A stretch of 64,000 bases of DNA. Source: Symmetrospora coprosmae (Eukaryota; Basidiomycota; Cystobasidiomycetes; Symmetrosporaceae). The translations under genes and the position numbers were made by a program. Of the stretch, positions 22,215 through 32,373 are shown piece after piece (within the stretch, counting starts at the first letter, position 1; each line of letters opens with the position of its first letter). The notes beneath the pieces are model-generated. The model was not told where the DNA came from. It did not search any database and saw only the letters and a program-made list of their open reading frames with translations. Location of the stretch: the NCBI GenBank assembly GCA_008802785.1, contig VUYT01000024.1, forward strand, positions 186,001 to 250,000, written 5' to 3'.

Positions 22215-22802
22215 CTCGATCGATCGTGTTCTGCCGAACTCGATTGTGGAGACCGCCGGTGCTTGCAAGGCCAGCGTCCAGATGGAGATGGAGTGCGGGC
22301 AGACACGAGCGTAAATATGCAAGAGGAAGGCAAGAAGAGCGTTCAGTCCTCTCGTTCTCGCACGCAGGGTCCAAGCCTTCGCTCGAGCTCCGCGTGCATG
22401 CATGACACTAGCGCCGGAAGGGTCGTTGCCGACGGCCCGGCGGAGGAAAAGGTCGGTGGCATTTCGGCATCTGCCACGGCGAATGCGTCGACACGTTGAC
22501 GTCGCGACTGGCGAGTATGACCCTTCGGTTTGGTCTGCTGTGCGTTTCTGGAAGCACACCAGCAAAGGCTACTCGATTGTCGCTAACTTCCCAGGCGATA
22601 TCTCTGCTCAAGGGAAGGCAAAAGACAGAGGGTGCAGATGGTCAAGGGCCTGACCTTCCATTTCTACGAGATCGAGAAGCTATAGTATGTTACAAGCTTG
22701 AGAATGTCGTTACTTCGCACGGAGATCGTCCAGTGCTCTGAACAATCATGAATCGGTGCCTTTGCGGTCAACGCCAGGCCCAACAGCAGGAGCGGACATG
22801 CT
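22215..22802. promoter_or_regulatory. Promoter region of GH3 copy A
   Basis: These 588 bases separate the two beta-glucosidase genes and contain the 3' flank of copy B and the promoter of copy A. No open frame looks real and I recognise no defined regulator site. Confidence 0.45.
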
Positions 22803-25800
22803 TCAGATCGCAAACGTGCCCGTCAGTCGAATGTCGTCGGAGCTGGCTCCAATGTGAACCGTGAATGTTCCCTTCGGAATGATCCACAGCGCTGAAGGCG
22901 TGTCCCTGGTCATTTGCGCATCAGCCGGCACTTTCTTCATGGTTGCTCCGTCTTTGACAGACTCACCAAATAGAGATGTCCTTCCTCCTTAGGGGGAGCT
23001 TGACCTGTGCCGAGCTTCCGTCCTGGATCCAGACACGCTCGAAACCGCGCAGGACTTTAGGAGGCTCTTCAGCATTCGTCGGGAAAGAGAGGTACAGCTG
23101 GGCCACCTCGTGCCCGTTACGACCGGCGGTCGCTATCGAGAAGGTCACTTCGATCAAATCTTCGAAGAGATTGTCCGGTTGCTGCTGAAGGCGCCGGGGA
23201 GGGATACTTCTAACGAAGGCGGCAGTGTCACCGGAAGTTGAAAAATTCTGGCTGGCTGCGAATGCAATCTGGGCATGGTGCCCAGTGGCAATCTCTCCGT
23301 GCTCAGGAAGGTCCGCCTCTAGACTCTGTAGAGGCCTCTTGGCATGCCTGCCGTCATCGATGGGCTTCTCCGGCATAAGGATGCGAAGGTCCGAGTACGT
23401 GAACGTTGTATAGGAGAGCCCGTGTCCGAAAGCATAGCGAGGCCTGATGCCGTTGACCTCGAAGTGCCGCTGCGGTGCAAAGACATATGTCAATCATATG
23501 GCCAGCCTGGCATGACCGTCATTCATTTGCTCACGTAGTCGATATTGAGCCTCTCATCATACGTCAGCTGCGGAATCGTCGACACGGGAGCGGAGACAGT
23601 CAAGCCAGTGTTATTGAAGTACTGAACGTCTGCGCAATAGTCTTCGCGACGCTTCCCGATGGTGTAAGGTTGGCGGCCAGACGGATTGACAGTACCAAAC
23701 AGAATGTCCACGACGGCTCGGCCAGCCTGGAGAGATAGATAGTCAGCCTTGGTGCGCCGCCAAGGATAGGCCCCGCTTGCACCTACTTCCTGTCCTGCCA
23801 AACCTGTGGAATCGGCGACCCTATCAGCATGCCGTCGATGAAGCAACGGGGAGGATGTCGCAAAACACACCAAAGTTGACGATACCTGTGACATTTGGAT
23901 GCTCGGCAAAGCCTTCGAGATCGACGGCCGAAGGGATCTGAAGGCCGACGATAGTGTTCGAGCAGCTTGCCGCAACACGCTGAACGAGTTCCGTCCCATT
24001 ATGCCACAGTTTGAGGTCGTTGCGATCGCCAGCCTGCGGGTTCAGACGCGAGTGCGTCAGAGCCTATGCAACCAGGACTGCGAGCTTTGCGAGGCCTCAC
24101 ATTGCCTTGAATAGGAGCGTAAGAAGAAGTCGTGAGCTGCATATGCACAATTCAACGGTGCAAGCGGCTCACCTTCGACCGTAATGTGCGCTTCTCCTGA
24201 AGTGGCACTGACGAACACCAAGCAAACATCGACGTGCGGAGCGACACGATCGACCTGACCGAAGTCATAGTCATTGAGGACCCCTTCGACCGATACGTGA
24301 TTGTCATCGCTTGTGGCGTGCATCAGAATGGCGGAATAAGGATCGATGAGGTACGGGACTGTCGGGAAGTCAGCTGGCATCGCTTGTTGTACGTAGAAGT
24401 AAATATCCGCACATTCTGCGGTGCCGCTTCCATAGCCAATTGCGACTACTCCGTCTATACCGCCCCTGTTCTTTACGCCATTGGCGCCGTTGGTTGCTGG
24501 CCCAGCGCTCTTGCCAAAGAGGCCAATGCTCCTGATCTTGCTCAGATCAAGCGGGAGGGCCTTCTTCTCGTTCTTGAGCAACACAGCAGAGGCAGCTCCG
24601 ATCTCGCGTATGAGCCTCTTGTGATTGTGCTGCACATCAACGTTGAAGTTGACGCGCGGTCCGCCCGGCTCAAGTGACGCAGATTTGGTCTTCAGATCGA
24701 AGTTGACCGCTGGGAAGTCCTTGTCCTGTCCCAGCTTATAGTAAGCTGCCATGATCTAAGGGCGCCGGACCTCAGCAACTCTCATCTGAACGACCATTCC
24801 TTCGCTACGCACCCGGACGACCATGTCGTTCAGTCTCGAGATAGGCAGCGTGTTGTTGTGCACAGCGTCTATCAGGTTGGCTCCGAAGAAGCTAGAGCGA
24901 GAAATGCTGGGGTTGGACGAGCCGGGATAGCCAGTTTCCGCATTGTGCGGGGAGCGATAAGTGCCCCCATCCTCTGCCCAGTGGTGCGCGATGAGGTCCG
25001 AAATCAGCCAGATCACCCAGACGCCCGCGGAGATCACCCTGACGGCAGCGGCTATGTGTGACCTTACGGTACGCGCGGAACCCTGCCATGTCCATATCGA
25101 GCCCAGCAAGTGCGGAATCGATGCCTCGAGTCTGTGCGCTCCAGTCCGAAATCACCGGCCCGCGATGGCTATATTTGATGGTGTGTTAGCGTTGTCTTCT
25201 CGCGCTCGATCAGGCGAGAGGGCGGCCGCCGGCCATGACTCACCCTAGCTCTCCCTTCAGAATGCCATTCATCATGTAGCTGTTTTCGCACCCGAAAGTC
25301 TGGTTGATGCGGTTGTAGCTGGTGATGTTAAAGCGATCAGCCACTACGACTTCTAAAGAAGGTAAGCTAAGCTCACGAGCACATCACTGAAGCCACGCCA
25401 GCCTCGACCGTTTCAGCGAATGGCCAAAGGTGTACTTCATGCAAAGTCCGATCGTCCATATTGACGCTGTAGCCTTGGGCGAGCGAAGCACCACGAGCAT
25501 GCTCCTGGTCGTGAGCAATCATGTGCTTGGCGCACGCGATGACGCCCTGATCTTGCACGCCCCGGACACTCTGGCTGGCGACGACGCCGGCGAGCTGGGG
25601 ACAGCAAAGTCAACTGAGCCAACGGCGACCAGCCACGATGGTTGTGGGCGAAGCGCACGTAGGGCTAGCGGAAGTGAGATGCATTAGCCTGCATCCTGAT
25701 ATAATCGCAGCCGGACGGGTTCAGCCAACATCTCCGCCAGCATACTCGTAGTTTCGGCCTGCAGCTGGACTTCGGGCTAGGCTGTAGGCATTTTACGCTT

Positions 25801-26545
25801 CTATCATCAGTTCCGTGAGCTCTGTAGACTATACGGCGATTCGCGTACTTCATGCCTGGAGTCAGAGCGATGTTGATGCCTTTCTCGCGGAACTCGCGAC
25901 CCATGACGGCGCCCTGCTGGTAGATGAGATCCCTGTCCCAGACAGCGGCAAGGTTGACGCCGGCAGGATACACCGACACGAAGTCAGCGAAACGGACCCC
26001 TGCCGGGCCATCTTGAAGGCACAGAGATGCAAAGTTCTTGCGCGGGATGCTGCCTGTATGGGCGGATCTCGTTCAGGAATTGTCAGTGAGCGCCTAGCGA
26101 GAAAGTCCCACCAGTATTGCCGACGCAAGGACCAAGCAGTCCAACGCCTGTAAGCGCGATGATTCCATCTCTCAGCGTTTGATCGCCCTCGTTATGCGGA
26201 CTTAGGCGTCGAGGCCTGCGCACCCGAGGTCAGATTGACTTTCTCTTCGAGTGTCAAATTCGCTATGAATGCGCGTGCTTTCGCAATTGCATCGGCCCAA
26301 TGTCCTCGCTCAACTGTCTGAGGTGAAGGCGTGATGAGAGGCGATGTCCAGTCTTCATACCCTGCAGGCGCTGGATCCGGTCGTCCGGCCTAGTCGCAGG
26401 ACAAGGAAGGTCAGCTACGGACAGGCGCTGCTAGCGTTCGACTGGCTTAGAAGTGCTGCGTGCGTCTCACCAGGATGTCCGCCTGGACAATGCTGCTCAG
26501 GGCGGAGAAGGCGAGGAGCGCCCGAAAGACAGCTCGAAACCGCAT
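22803..26545 (-). CDS. Secreted GH3 beta-glucosidase, copy B
   Basis: This paralogue of copy A starts with a signal peptide (MRFRAVFRALLAFSALSSIV). Intron 1 lies at the same place as in copy A, directly after the residues ADIL. Matching motifs include LTLEEKVNLTSG, HARGASLAQGYSVNMDDRTL, GPVISDWSAQTRGIDSALAG with the predicted nucleophile Asp, LIREIGAASAVLLKNEKKAL, GRQPYTIGKRREDY, YAFGHGLSYTTFTY and a fibronectin III-like end (GHEVAQLYLSFPTNAEEPPK), finishing IRLTGTFAI. Nothing suggests decay: every exon inspected stays open and all catalytic motifs are present. The central loops differ more than the core, so substrate range may have diverged. Gene order and orientation indicate tandem duplication. 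Exact edges of some internal exons were not fixed. Confidence 0.89.
25174..25191 (-). other. 18-base intron block shared with copy A
   Basis: This is identical to 20725-20742 on the same strand and lies in the homologous intron before the SDW exon, while the flanking intron sequence has diverged. Confidence 0.7.
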
Positions 26546-26979
26546 AAGGGCGATTCGCTGAGAAGTGGTGACGAGGTAGCAGATAGCGAAGAGCAAAGGA
26601 AGGAAGTGCGACCACTGAAGCCTTCGGGCGCTCGCGGTCGTCAGTGCGGACGACCCGGAGCTCCTCATGAACGGCGTCAGTCCGGTCGTACCGACGCAGC
26701 GGATATCGAAGCGGAGGTCAGGCCGGGCGAATCGGAGGCGATGGGTGCATGCAGCGGAGAGCCTCGTGCAACGACCCGGTGGCCGCTGCCTACTTTGCGC
26801 ATGCCTGCGATGACTTGACTTCCAATTGGCGGAGTGACGAGAAGCGCGTGATCGAGGCCGAGAAGCGAGGCCATCTGGAGACGCCTCTCTAATTACTGCT
26901 GCAGGCGATATGTGCGCATATCTAAGACTGGCTACGATCACAGACAACAATGCTTCCTAGATGCTGCAGGACGGCCTCT
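26546..26979. other. Intergenic region
   Basis: This is the promoter side of GH3 copy B and the 3' flank of the next dehydrogenase gene. Open frames here look random. No element is recognised. Confidence 0.45.
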
Positions 26980-28309
26980 TCACAATTCCTCGCTCACGCC
27001 TGCATCGCTGCAGCTCCGCTTCCAGAAATCCTCAATCAGCTTGTCGTCTTTGCATTGAGAGTTCGGGTAGTCCTGCTTGAGAGTCTTTTCGTCCCAGTAA
27101 GCACCCCAATTCTCCTTCTTGCCAGCTTCGTCCGAGAGCGCAGCCCACAGAGTCGGTTTTGCACCCGTGTCGATGGCTGAAGGTCATAGCAGCACCCGCC
27201 TCAGTCCCGGAGATACCGGCAGTAGCCATATTTGCAGGGGGAAGGCACGGCCGCTTACACGTCGCAGTGAGCTTCACCGCCTTGTCGATGAAGTTCGTCA
27301 CGAACTTTGGCAGCTTGTAGTGATCTTTGTTGGAGATTTCGGAGCCAACGTAACCCGGATAGACTGAATGCGTGGCAATCTTGTTGTCTTCCGGGTTGGT
27401 CGAGGCGAGGAAGAGGCGCTGAAGCTGTATAGCGGACAGTATCTGCATGAGCTTTGAGTTGCCGTAGACTTGCATGCCTCTGGTAAAGAGTAAGGCCAGT
27501 CAGCATCTCAGCTGTCACTTAGACAACCTTGACTCTGTAGAGCCCACGTCTTGAATCTTGCCATCCCAGTCCAGCTGCTAGGTGCAACCTTTTCCGCATT
27601 CAGGTTGTCGAGCGATACGTTGCCCCATGTAGCCGCCTTGCTCGTGACGAAGACGATGCGGGGCTGCTCAGCCTCGCGGATGAAGGGAAGGAGCAGGCGA
27701 ATGAGCTGAAGATGATGTAACAACGGCGCGCAAAAGAGACGATGGGAGTCGATGAGGTAGGCAGCGAAGGGTCAGCGAGCAAGAATAGAGCGAGCATGGA
27801 AGCGGGCCCGGCTTCCTCCGCGTGGTACTCACCAAGAAGTGCGTCAGATAGTTCGTTTGGTAGGTGATCTCCTTGCCGTCCGCCGTCTTGTCTGGGTTCA
27901 TGAATGTCGACCCTCCGTTCGCAATGAACAGGTCGATGGCACGCCCTCCCTGCTGGGTGCGCCACTGCTCCGCAAACCTGCGGGCCGACTCGAGCGAGGC
28001 CAGATCCAGCGCCATGACCTCCATCGAGGCGTTTGGGTGTGTCGAGCGCAACTGCTCGAGAGCCGTCTGTGCCTTGTCTGGATTGCGGCAGGCCAGCACG
28101 ACGTGACAGTTGAGCGAGGCCAGGTTGGAGGCGGTCGCGTACCCAATGCCGGAGTTGCTGCCTGGAGAAGGGCGCAATGGGACAGCATGGAGGAGACGTC
28201 AGCACGAAGTGTGGCTATGCTGCTAGAACTGCGGTAGCAGCTGACCAGTGACAATGGCCACCTTGCCAGAGAGGTCGGGAGGTGGCGTGACCGTGCGAGC
28301 AGGAGCCAT
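26980..28309 (-). CDS. Short-chain dehydrogenase, retinol-dehydrogenase/WWOX-like
   Basis: The gene starts MAPARTVTPPPDLSGKVAIV and, after an intron, continues with GSNSGIGYATASNLASLNCH and VVLACRNPDKAQTALEQL, the nucleotide-binding half of an NADP(H) SDR of the RDH/light-dependent POR-like type. Further on are MEVMALDLASLESARRFAEQ, RIVFVTSKAATWGNVSL, the catalytic YGNSKLMQIL and ATHSVYPGYVGSEI, and it ends FWKRSCSDAGVSEEL. The usual NNAG loop reads IANGG. About five exons were seen. The substrate is unknown; such enzymes act on lipids, steroids or aromatic aldehydes. It is distinct from the SDR pair at 13-16 kb and not part of that duplication. Confidence 0.82.
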
Positions 28310-28570
28310 CTTGGGTGGTGCAGAGGGGCGATGAGGGGCAACGGCAGAAGCAGGCGAGCACCAACGTCGACGTATATGGATCAGCTCCTGTAATATGCTC
28401 TACAGGCAGAGGGAACAGTCGGTCGGGTCCGGGCGCCCCGCTCTCACGCCACTTTGCCGGTCCTCGATCGGGTGACACGCTCCAGAGAGTACTGGATAGG
28501 GGTAACCACGCCTACGAGGCGGCTCAGGCTATTGTAGACTGGACTACATCTACACAGCTTCGACAGCCTG

Positions 28571-30174
28571 CTACGTCAGCCTTCCCTTCTTCGGGCTGGG
28601 CGACGGCGGGCTTTTCAAGCGGATCCCGCGCTTCTGTGCCTCGCCATTCGTCTTCATGCTCTTGTCTTCGTCGTCCTCCCCATCGCTCTTTGTGAGGTCC
28701 ACGGGTGTCGCACTGCCGCCTGCCATTGGGCCTGATGCCTCGTCATCCGCAGCAGGTGCGCTGCCTCCACCGAAGAAATCCTTCAGACTCTTCTGGCGCG
28801 CATCAAAGCCTTCGCTGCCGACGCCGCCCTTCGTCCGCTTCAGCCCGTTAAGATGCGTCGTAATATTCGTGTGCGTTTGACGCAGTCCGATCGACGGCAA
28901 AGCAGTGGGCGCCGATGGCGTACAGTTGACGTACGCTGGCGGCAATTCGGTCGCGGTGAAGCAGGGGAAGTCGGGTTCAGACAGCGGCAGCGAGGACGAG
29001 GAGGAAGCTTGTTGCGATGCCGGGCTGGAGAACTTGAGGGTGATACGTGTCCATCCTACAAATGCCGGAAAAGCCAGTCAGTCTCCATATGGCGGTGTGT
29101 ACTTCGCGCATAAGCTTACCTGTATTCGTGTGACCACTCCTCCGCTCGTACAGCGCCCGAGGATCTTGCAGCCTCGACAACGCGAAGAGAAGCTCCGAGA
29201 TCATGATGCCGTGAGCGACGAGAACGACGTGCTCATCCTGACCCGTCTTGGCCGCCTTGACGAGGTGTGGCACTACGACTCTCTGCATGATCTCGGTCGC
29301 GCGCCTGCCCACGTCCTCCAAGCTCTCTCCTTGGTCGAAGCAGTAGTTACGGTTGTGGAACGAATTGCTGCTCGTAGCGTATCCCGTCTTCCAGTTCTGC
29401 CCTTCTGCACGCCCGAAGAACTGCTCACGCAGTAGGGGCGTAGTTGTGACGGTCTGTGCTAGGAGTGCAGCGGGATCTGCCGCTGAGGAGGCGTGCGCTG
29501 ACTTGCTGGGCGACGGCACGGGCGACGAAGCGGCAGCAGACGACGAGCAGCTGAAGTCGTCTTCGTAGTCGATGGCACTGCCCAGCCCGTTGCCGTTCCC
29601 AGCTGAAGCGTGCGTTTGCCTATCGGTGCTCATGATGGACGACGGCCCTGGCTCGCTCTCCACGATCTCCTCCTCTGCCTGTCCATCAAGATCATTCCCG
29701 CCCTCTGAGGCAAGAGTACTGCCTGTCTGCGTGTTTGGCCGCTGGCCTGATGAAGCGCCCGTCCCGTCCCAGCCGCCGGCCCGGACTTTGTCAAGCAGGC
29801 TCCGGTTCTGGGTCGCGATTTGCAGCGCAGTCCAGTGTGCACGCTTCAAGTCGGAAGCGTAGATCTTGCTGATGGCTACGTCCTCGAACGACTTGCCGAG
29901 CCGGCGAGCTTGGTTCATCCCGTGCGAAGTCAGGGGCGCATCGCGATGTCCTGTTTGAAGGAGTACCAACGGACCAGCGGGCATGCCTGTCAGCCAGATC
30001 CAAAAGGGAAAGCTGGCACATCGTAGAGATGCGCACCGGCCCATAGCGATTTGAGGTTGTCTGTGCTCTGTGAGCACCCGGAACCATCAGCGTGAGGTCA
30101 CAGTCACGGACAGTCATGGCGGAGGAAGGGCAGCCCACCTCGCCATGGCGGACGAGCGTCAAGATAAGAGACAT
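28571..30174 (-). CDS. Histidine-phosphatase (phosphoglycerate mutase-like) protein
   Basis: Four exons encode a branch-1 histidine phosphatase. The first has MSLILTLVRHGE, carrying the catalytic RHG. After an intron comes STDNLKSLWAG, and after another HRDAPLTSHGMNQARRLGK and YASDLKRAHWTALQIA. The second catalytic His is in HVVLVAHGIMISELLFAL. Between the halves lies an insert of more than 100 mostly Ser/Ala/Gly residues. A C-terminal extension of about 120 residues is rich in Ser, Pro and charged residues, includes KSLKDFFGGGSAPA and ends PSPKKGRLT. The core resembles fungal relatives of fructose-2,6-bisphosphatase and TIGAR, but the substrate cannot be told. The start was chosen at the Met beside the RHG motif; the upstream in-frame Met adds no conserved residues. 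Confidence 0.83.
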
Positions 30175-30647
30175 GCCACGCGTGTGTCCGTCCGAGAGCC
30201 TTGCTGTATGGTGCCTTTCGCAGAAGAGGGAGAGAAAGAGCTGCATCCCGTCATCCCGCTCTCGTCTGACAGCGCAATCGAGCAGGGCACGCCACTGCCC
30301 GCCCTCGCTCAAGCTCTTCCTCTGCACGTCTCCGAGATTAGGACAGGGAGGCACAGCCAGGGTGCTCTACAGAACAACATCCGCTCTGCTGCTGCTTGCC
30401 AGCTTGACGCCCTCGCTGCTGTCCTGCTGTCCGAATCATGCCGTCTTGAAAGGTCCAGACGCCTCTCAGCAGTGTATCCCTCCCGCGTATCCAGCACGCT
30501 TACGACGCTCCTCCGCATACTCACCACGCTCATTGCCCACGTCACCATCTCTAACCCTTGCTAGCTATTCACTCTTGCCTTTGCCCTTCCAACAGTCCAC
30601 CGTTGTCCACCACTTTACGCCTCCTGCCGCCGCCAAGCACACGAGAC
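30175..30647. promoter_or_regulatory. Divergent promoter region
   Basis: This region lies between the minus-strand histidine phosphatase and the plus-strand AN1 gene. It is pyrimidine-rich on the plus strand near 30480-30640. No coding exon is supported. Confidence 0.45.
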
Positions 30648-31709
30648 ATGGCCAGCTCAGCAGGCTTCCAGCAGCTCGAGGCGTTCGGGGCGCACTGCAA
30701 GGCACCCACATGCAATCAGGCCGACTTCCTCCCTTTTCAGTGTCCACACTGCTCACTGCAGTACTGCTCCTTCCACCGCCTGCCTTTCGCACACGCATGC
30801 CAGGCGTACGACGAGGCCCTGGCCGACCGGCGTGTGACGCTGTGTCCGCTCTGTAGCGAGCCGCTCCCCATTGCCGAGCTGCTGCGCGAGCGACAGCATT
30901 TGGACCCACGCATAATGACAGAGATAGATCCCAACCTGGCCATGGAGCGTCACATCGAGTCCGGGAGGTGCAGAGCGCTTCGGACAGACGGCAACGGCCT
31001 GGTTTCGGATGACGCAGGCAACAGGGCAAAGGCAAAGGGCAAGACGGCGTGCACGTACGCCCGGTGCAATAGCCAGATGTGGATCGACCTGTCGTGCGAG
31101 AGGTGCGGCAAGGCGTTCTGTCCGACCCACCGCGAGCCAAAGCAGCACCGCTGTCAGGCACCACCAGCAACGCCGTCGCCAAAGACGAGTCCGCGCGTGC
31201 CGTCCAGCTCAAGGATGGCACAGGGACTGTCGACCAATACTCTATCGTCCCTCGCTTCATCGTCATCGGCCAAAAAGGCGTCCCCGCTCATGCCGTCTTC
31301 TGCTTCGATGGGAACGTCAAGCTCTGGGGCAGGACCTTCAAAGTCCACCTCCTCGCAAGGGTCTGTGCAGCTCAGGAAGCCAGTAGGCTCTGCTTCTATC
31401 GCTGCCAGTCTACCAAGTATGGGCATCAAGACGTCGGAAGAACGCAGCGTGGCCAAGCGTGCTGCGAAAGAGCGAGAGTCGGCTGCTCTTGCCCTGAAGA
31501 ACCGGGCCAAGAAGGGGTGCGTGCGCTTTACGGACGACCCTGGGTGGTGGTGGATCCCAGCGAGCTTACTATCAACCGCTTTTCGCAGCCTGCTGTCAGA
31601 AGACGAGAAGGTTCGGTATGCCACCATGCAGGCCATGGAGGCCAAGGGTGCTGCTGGCAAGAAAGGCAACCAGGACGCAGGTGGAGGGAAGGACTGTTGT
31701 GTTTCGTAG
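30648..31709 (+). CDS. AN1 zinc-finger protein with C-terminal CaaX-like motif
   Basis: The protein has two AN1 zinc fingers. The first is near residues 6-50 (CKAPTCNQADFLPFQCPHC with CSFHR and HAC). The second is near 135-170 (CTYARCNSQMWIDLSCERC with FCPTHREPKQHRC). This is the ZFAND2/Cuz1 arrangement, whose members work with Cdc48/p97 and the proteasome in protein quality control and arsenite response. A Ser-rich linker follows. A 72-base stretch, 31517-31588, has a GTGCGT donor and CAG acceptor but also reads through in frame without a stop; splicing joins RAKKG to LLSEDEKVRYATMQ, which seems more natural. The C terminus is CCVS, a possible farnesylation signal, as in metazoan AIRAPL. Length is 353 residues unspliced, 329 spliced. 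Confidence 0.86.
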   Translation: MASSAGFQQLEAFGAHCKAPTCNQADFLPFQCPHCSLQYCSFHRLPFAHACQAYDEALADRRVTLCPLCSEPLPIAELLRERQHLDPRIMTEIDPNLAMERHIESGRCRALRTDGNGLVSDDAGNRAKAKGKTACTYARCNSQMWIDLSCERCGKAFCPTHREPKQHRCQAPPATPSPKTSPRVPSSSRMAQGLSTNTLSSLASSSSAKKASPLMPSSASMGTSSSGAGPSKSTSSQGSVQLRKPVGSASIAASLPSMGIKTSEERSVAKRAAKERESAALALKNRAKKGCVRFTDDPGWWWIPASLLSTAFRSLLSEDEKVRYATMQAMEAKGAAGKKGNQDAGGGKDCCVS

Positions 31710-32373
31710 ATCCTGGCGTCACAATGTCTTGTATTGCAAGAAGCTCTTGCTTTTTCGCTTCGTGCGCCTGTCTCCACCTGAGGTGACCGTCGCGTGTTGG
31801 CACTGACCGGGCACGCGCCGTGATCGGGGAGGCCAGGGGCACGGGCCTCCCGCAGGTCTCGGCCCCGTGTCGACGAAAGGGGCCAGCAAGGGGAGCAGCG
31901 ACGACGACGGGAATGCAGTCGTGTCAGCCCGTTCTCTCGCAGAGCTGTGCTGTGGTCCATTGTCTGTGTTGCTTTCCCTCCCCTTTCTCCCTTCTCTTTT
32001 CCTCATCTGTTTGTCGACACGAAGACACGAGACACAGTCGTCACGCGTCACCTTGAAGCCCCGTCCTGTGCGCGTCGAGCTCCCGAAACGCCCGCTCCGC
32101 TGCGCTGCGCCCGCCGCTGCAACCGCAAACCCTCATCTCGCGCACCTGACGACGCACCCAGCAGGTCAAAGCGACCCTCCGCCAGCCTCTCCAGTCTCTC
32201 CACACCACGCAACATCTCGCTACCGCCGCCGCCGCCCGTCGCCCGCTCCGACCACCACAAAATTCAAGGCGCTGTCGCCCTCCCACAGCTCTCTCCAGCC
32301 CGAATCTACGAAACCCTGGTGGTCTCGCAGCAGCAGCACACAGAGCACCATCACAGCCGACTTCAGTACCACC
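31710..32373. other. Long 5' region of the PPS1-type gene
   Basis: These 664 bases contain an open frame on the plus strand from 31867 that runs in frame into the phosphatase start. It has low-complexity Pro/Ser composition. I treat it as 5' UTR or promoter, but an N-terminal extension is possible. Confidence 0.4.

Noticed and set aside
31867-32373. N-terminal extension of the Pps1-like protein
   Set aside because: The frame is open, but composition is low complexity and the ATG at 32374 has a much better context; not excluded.
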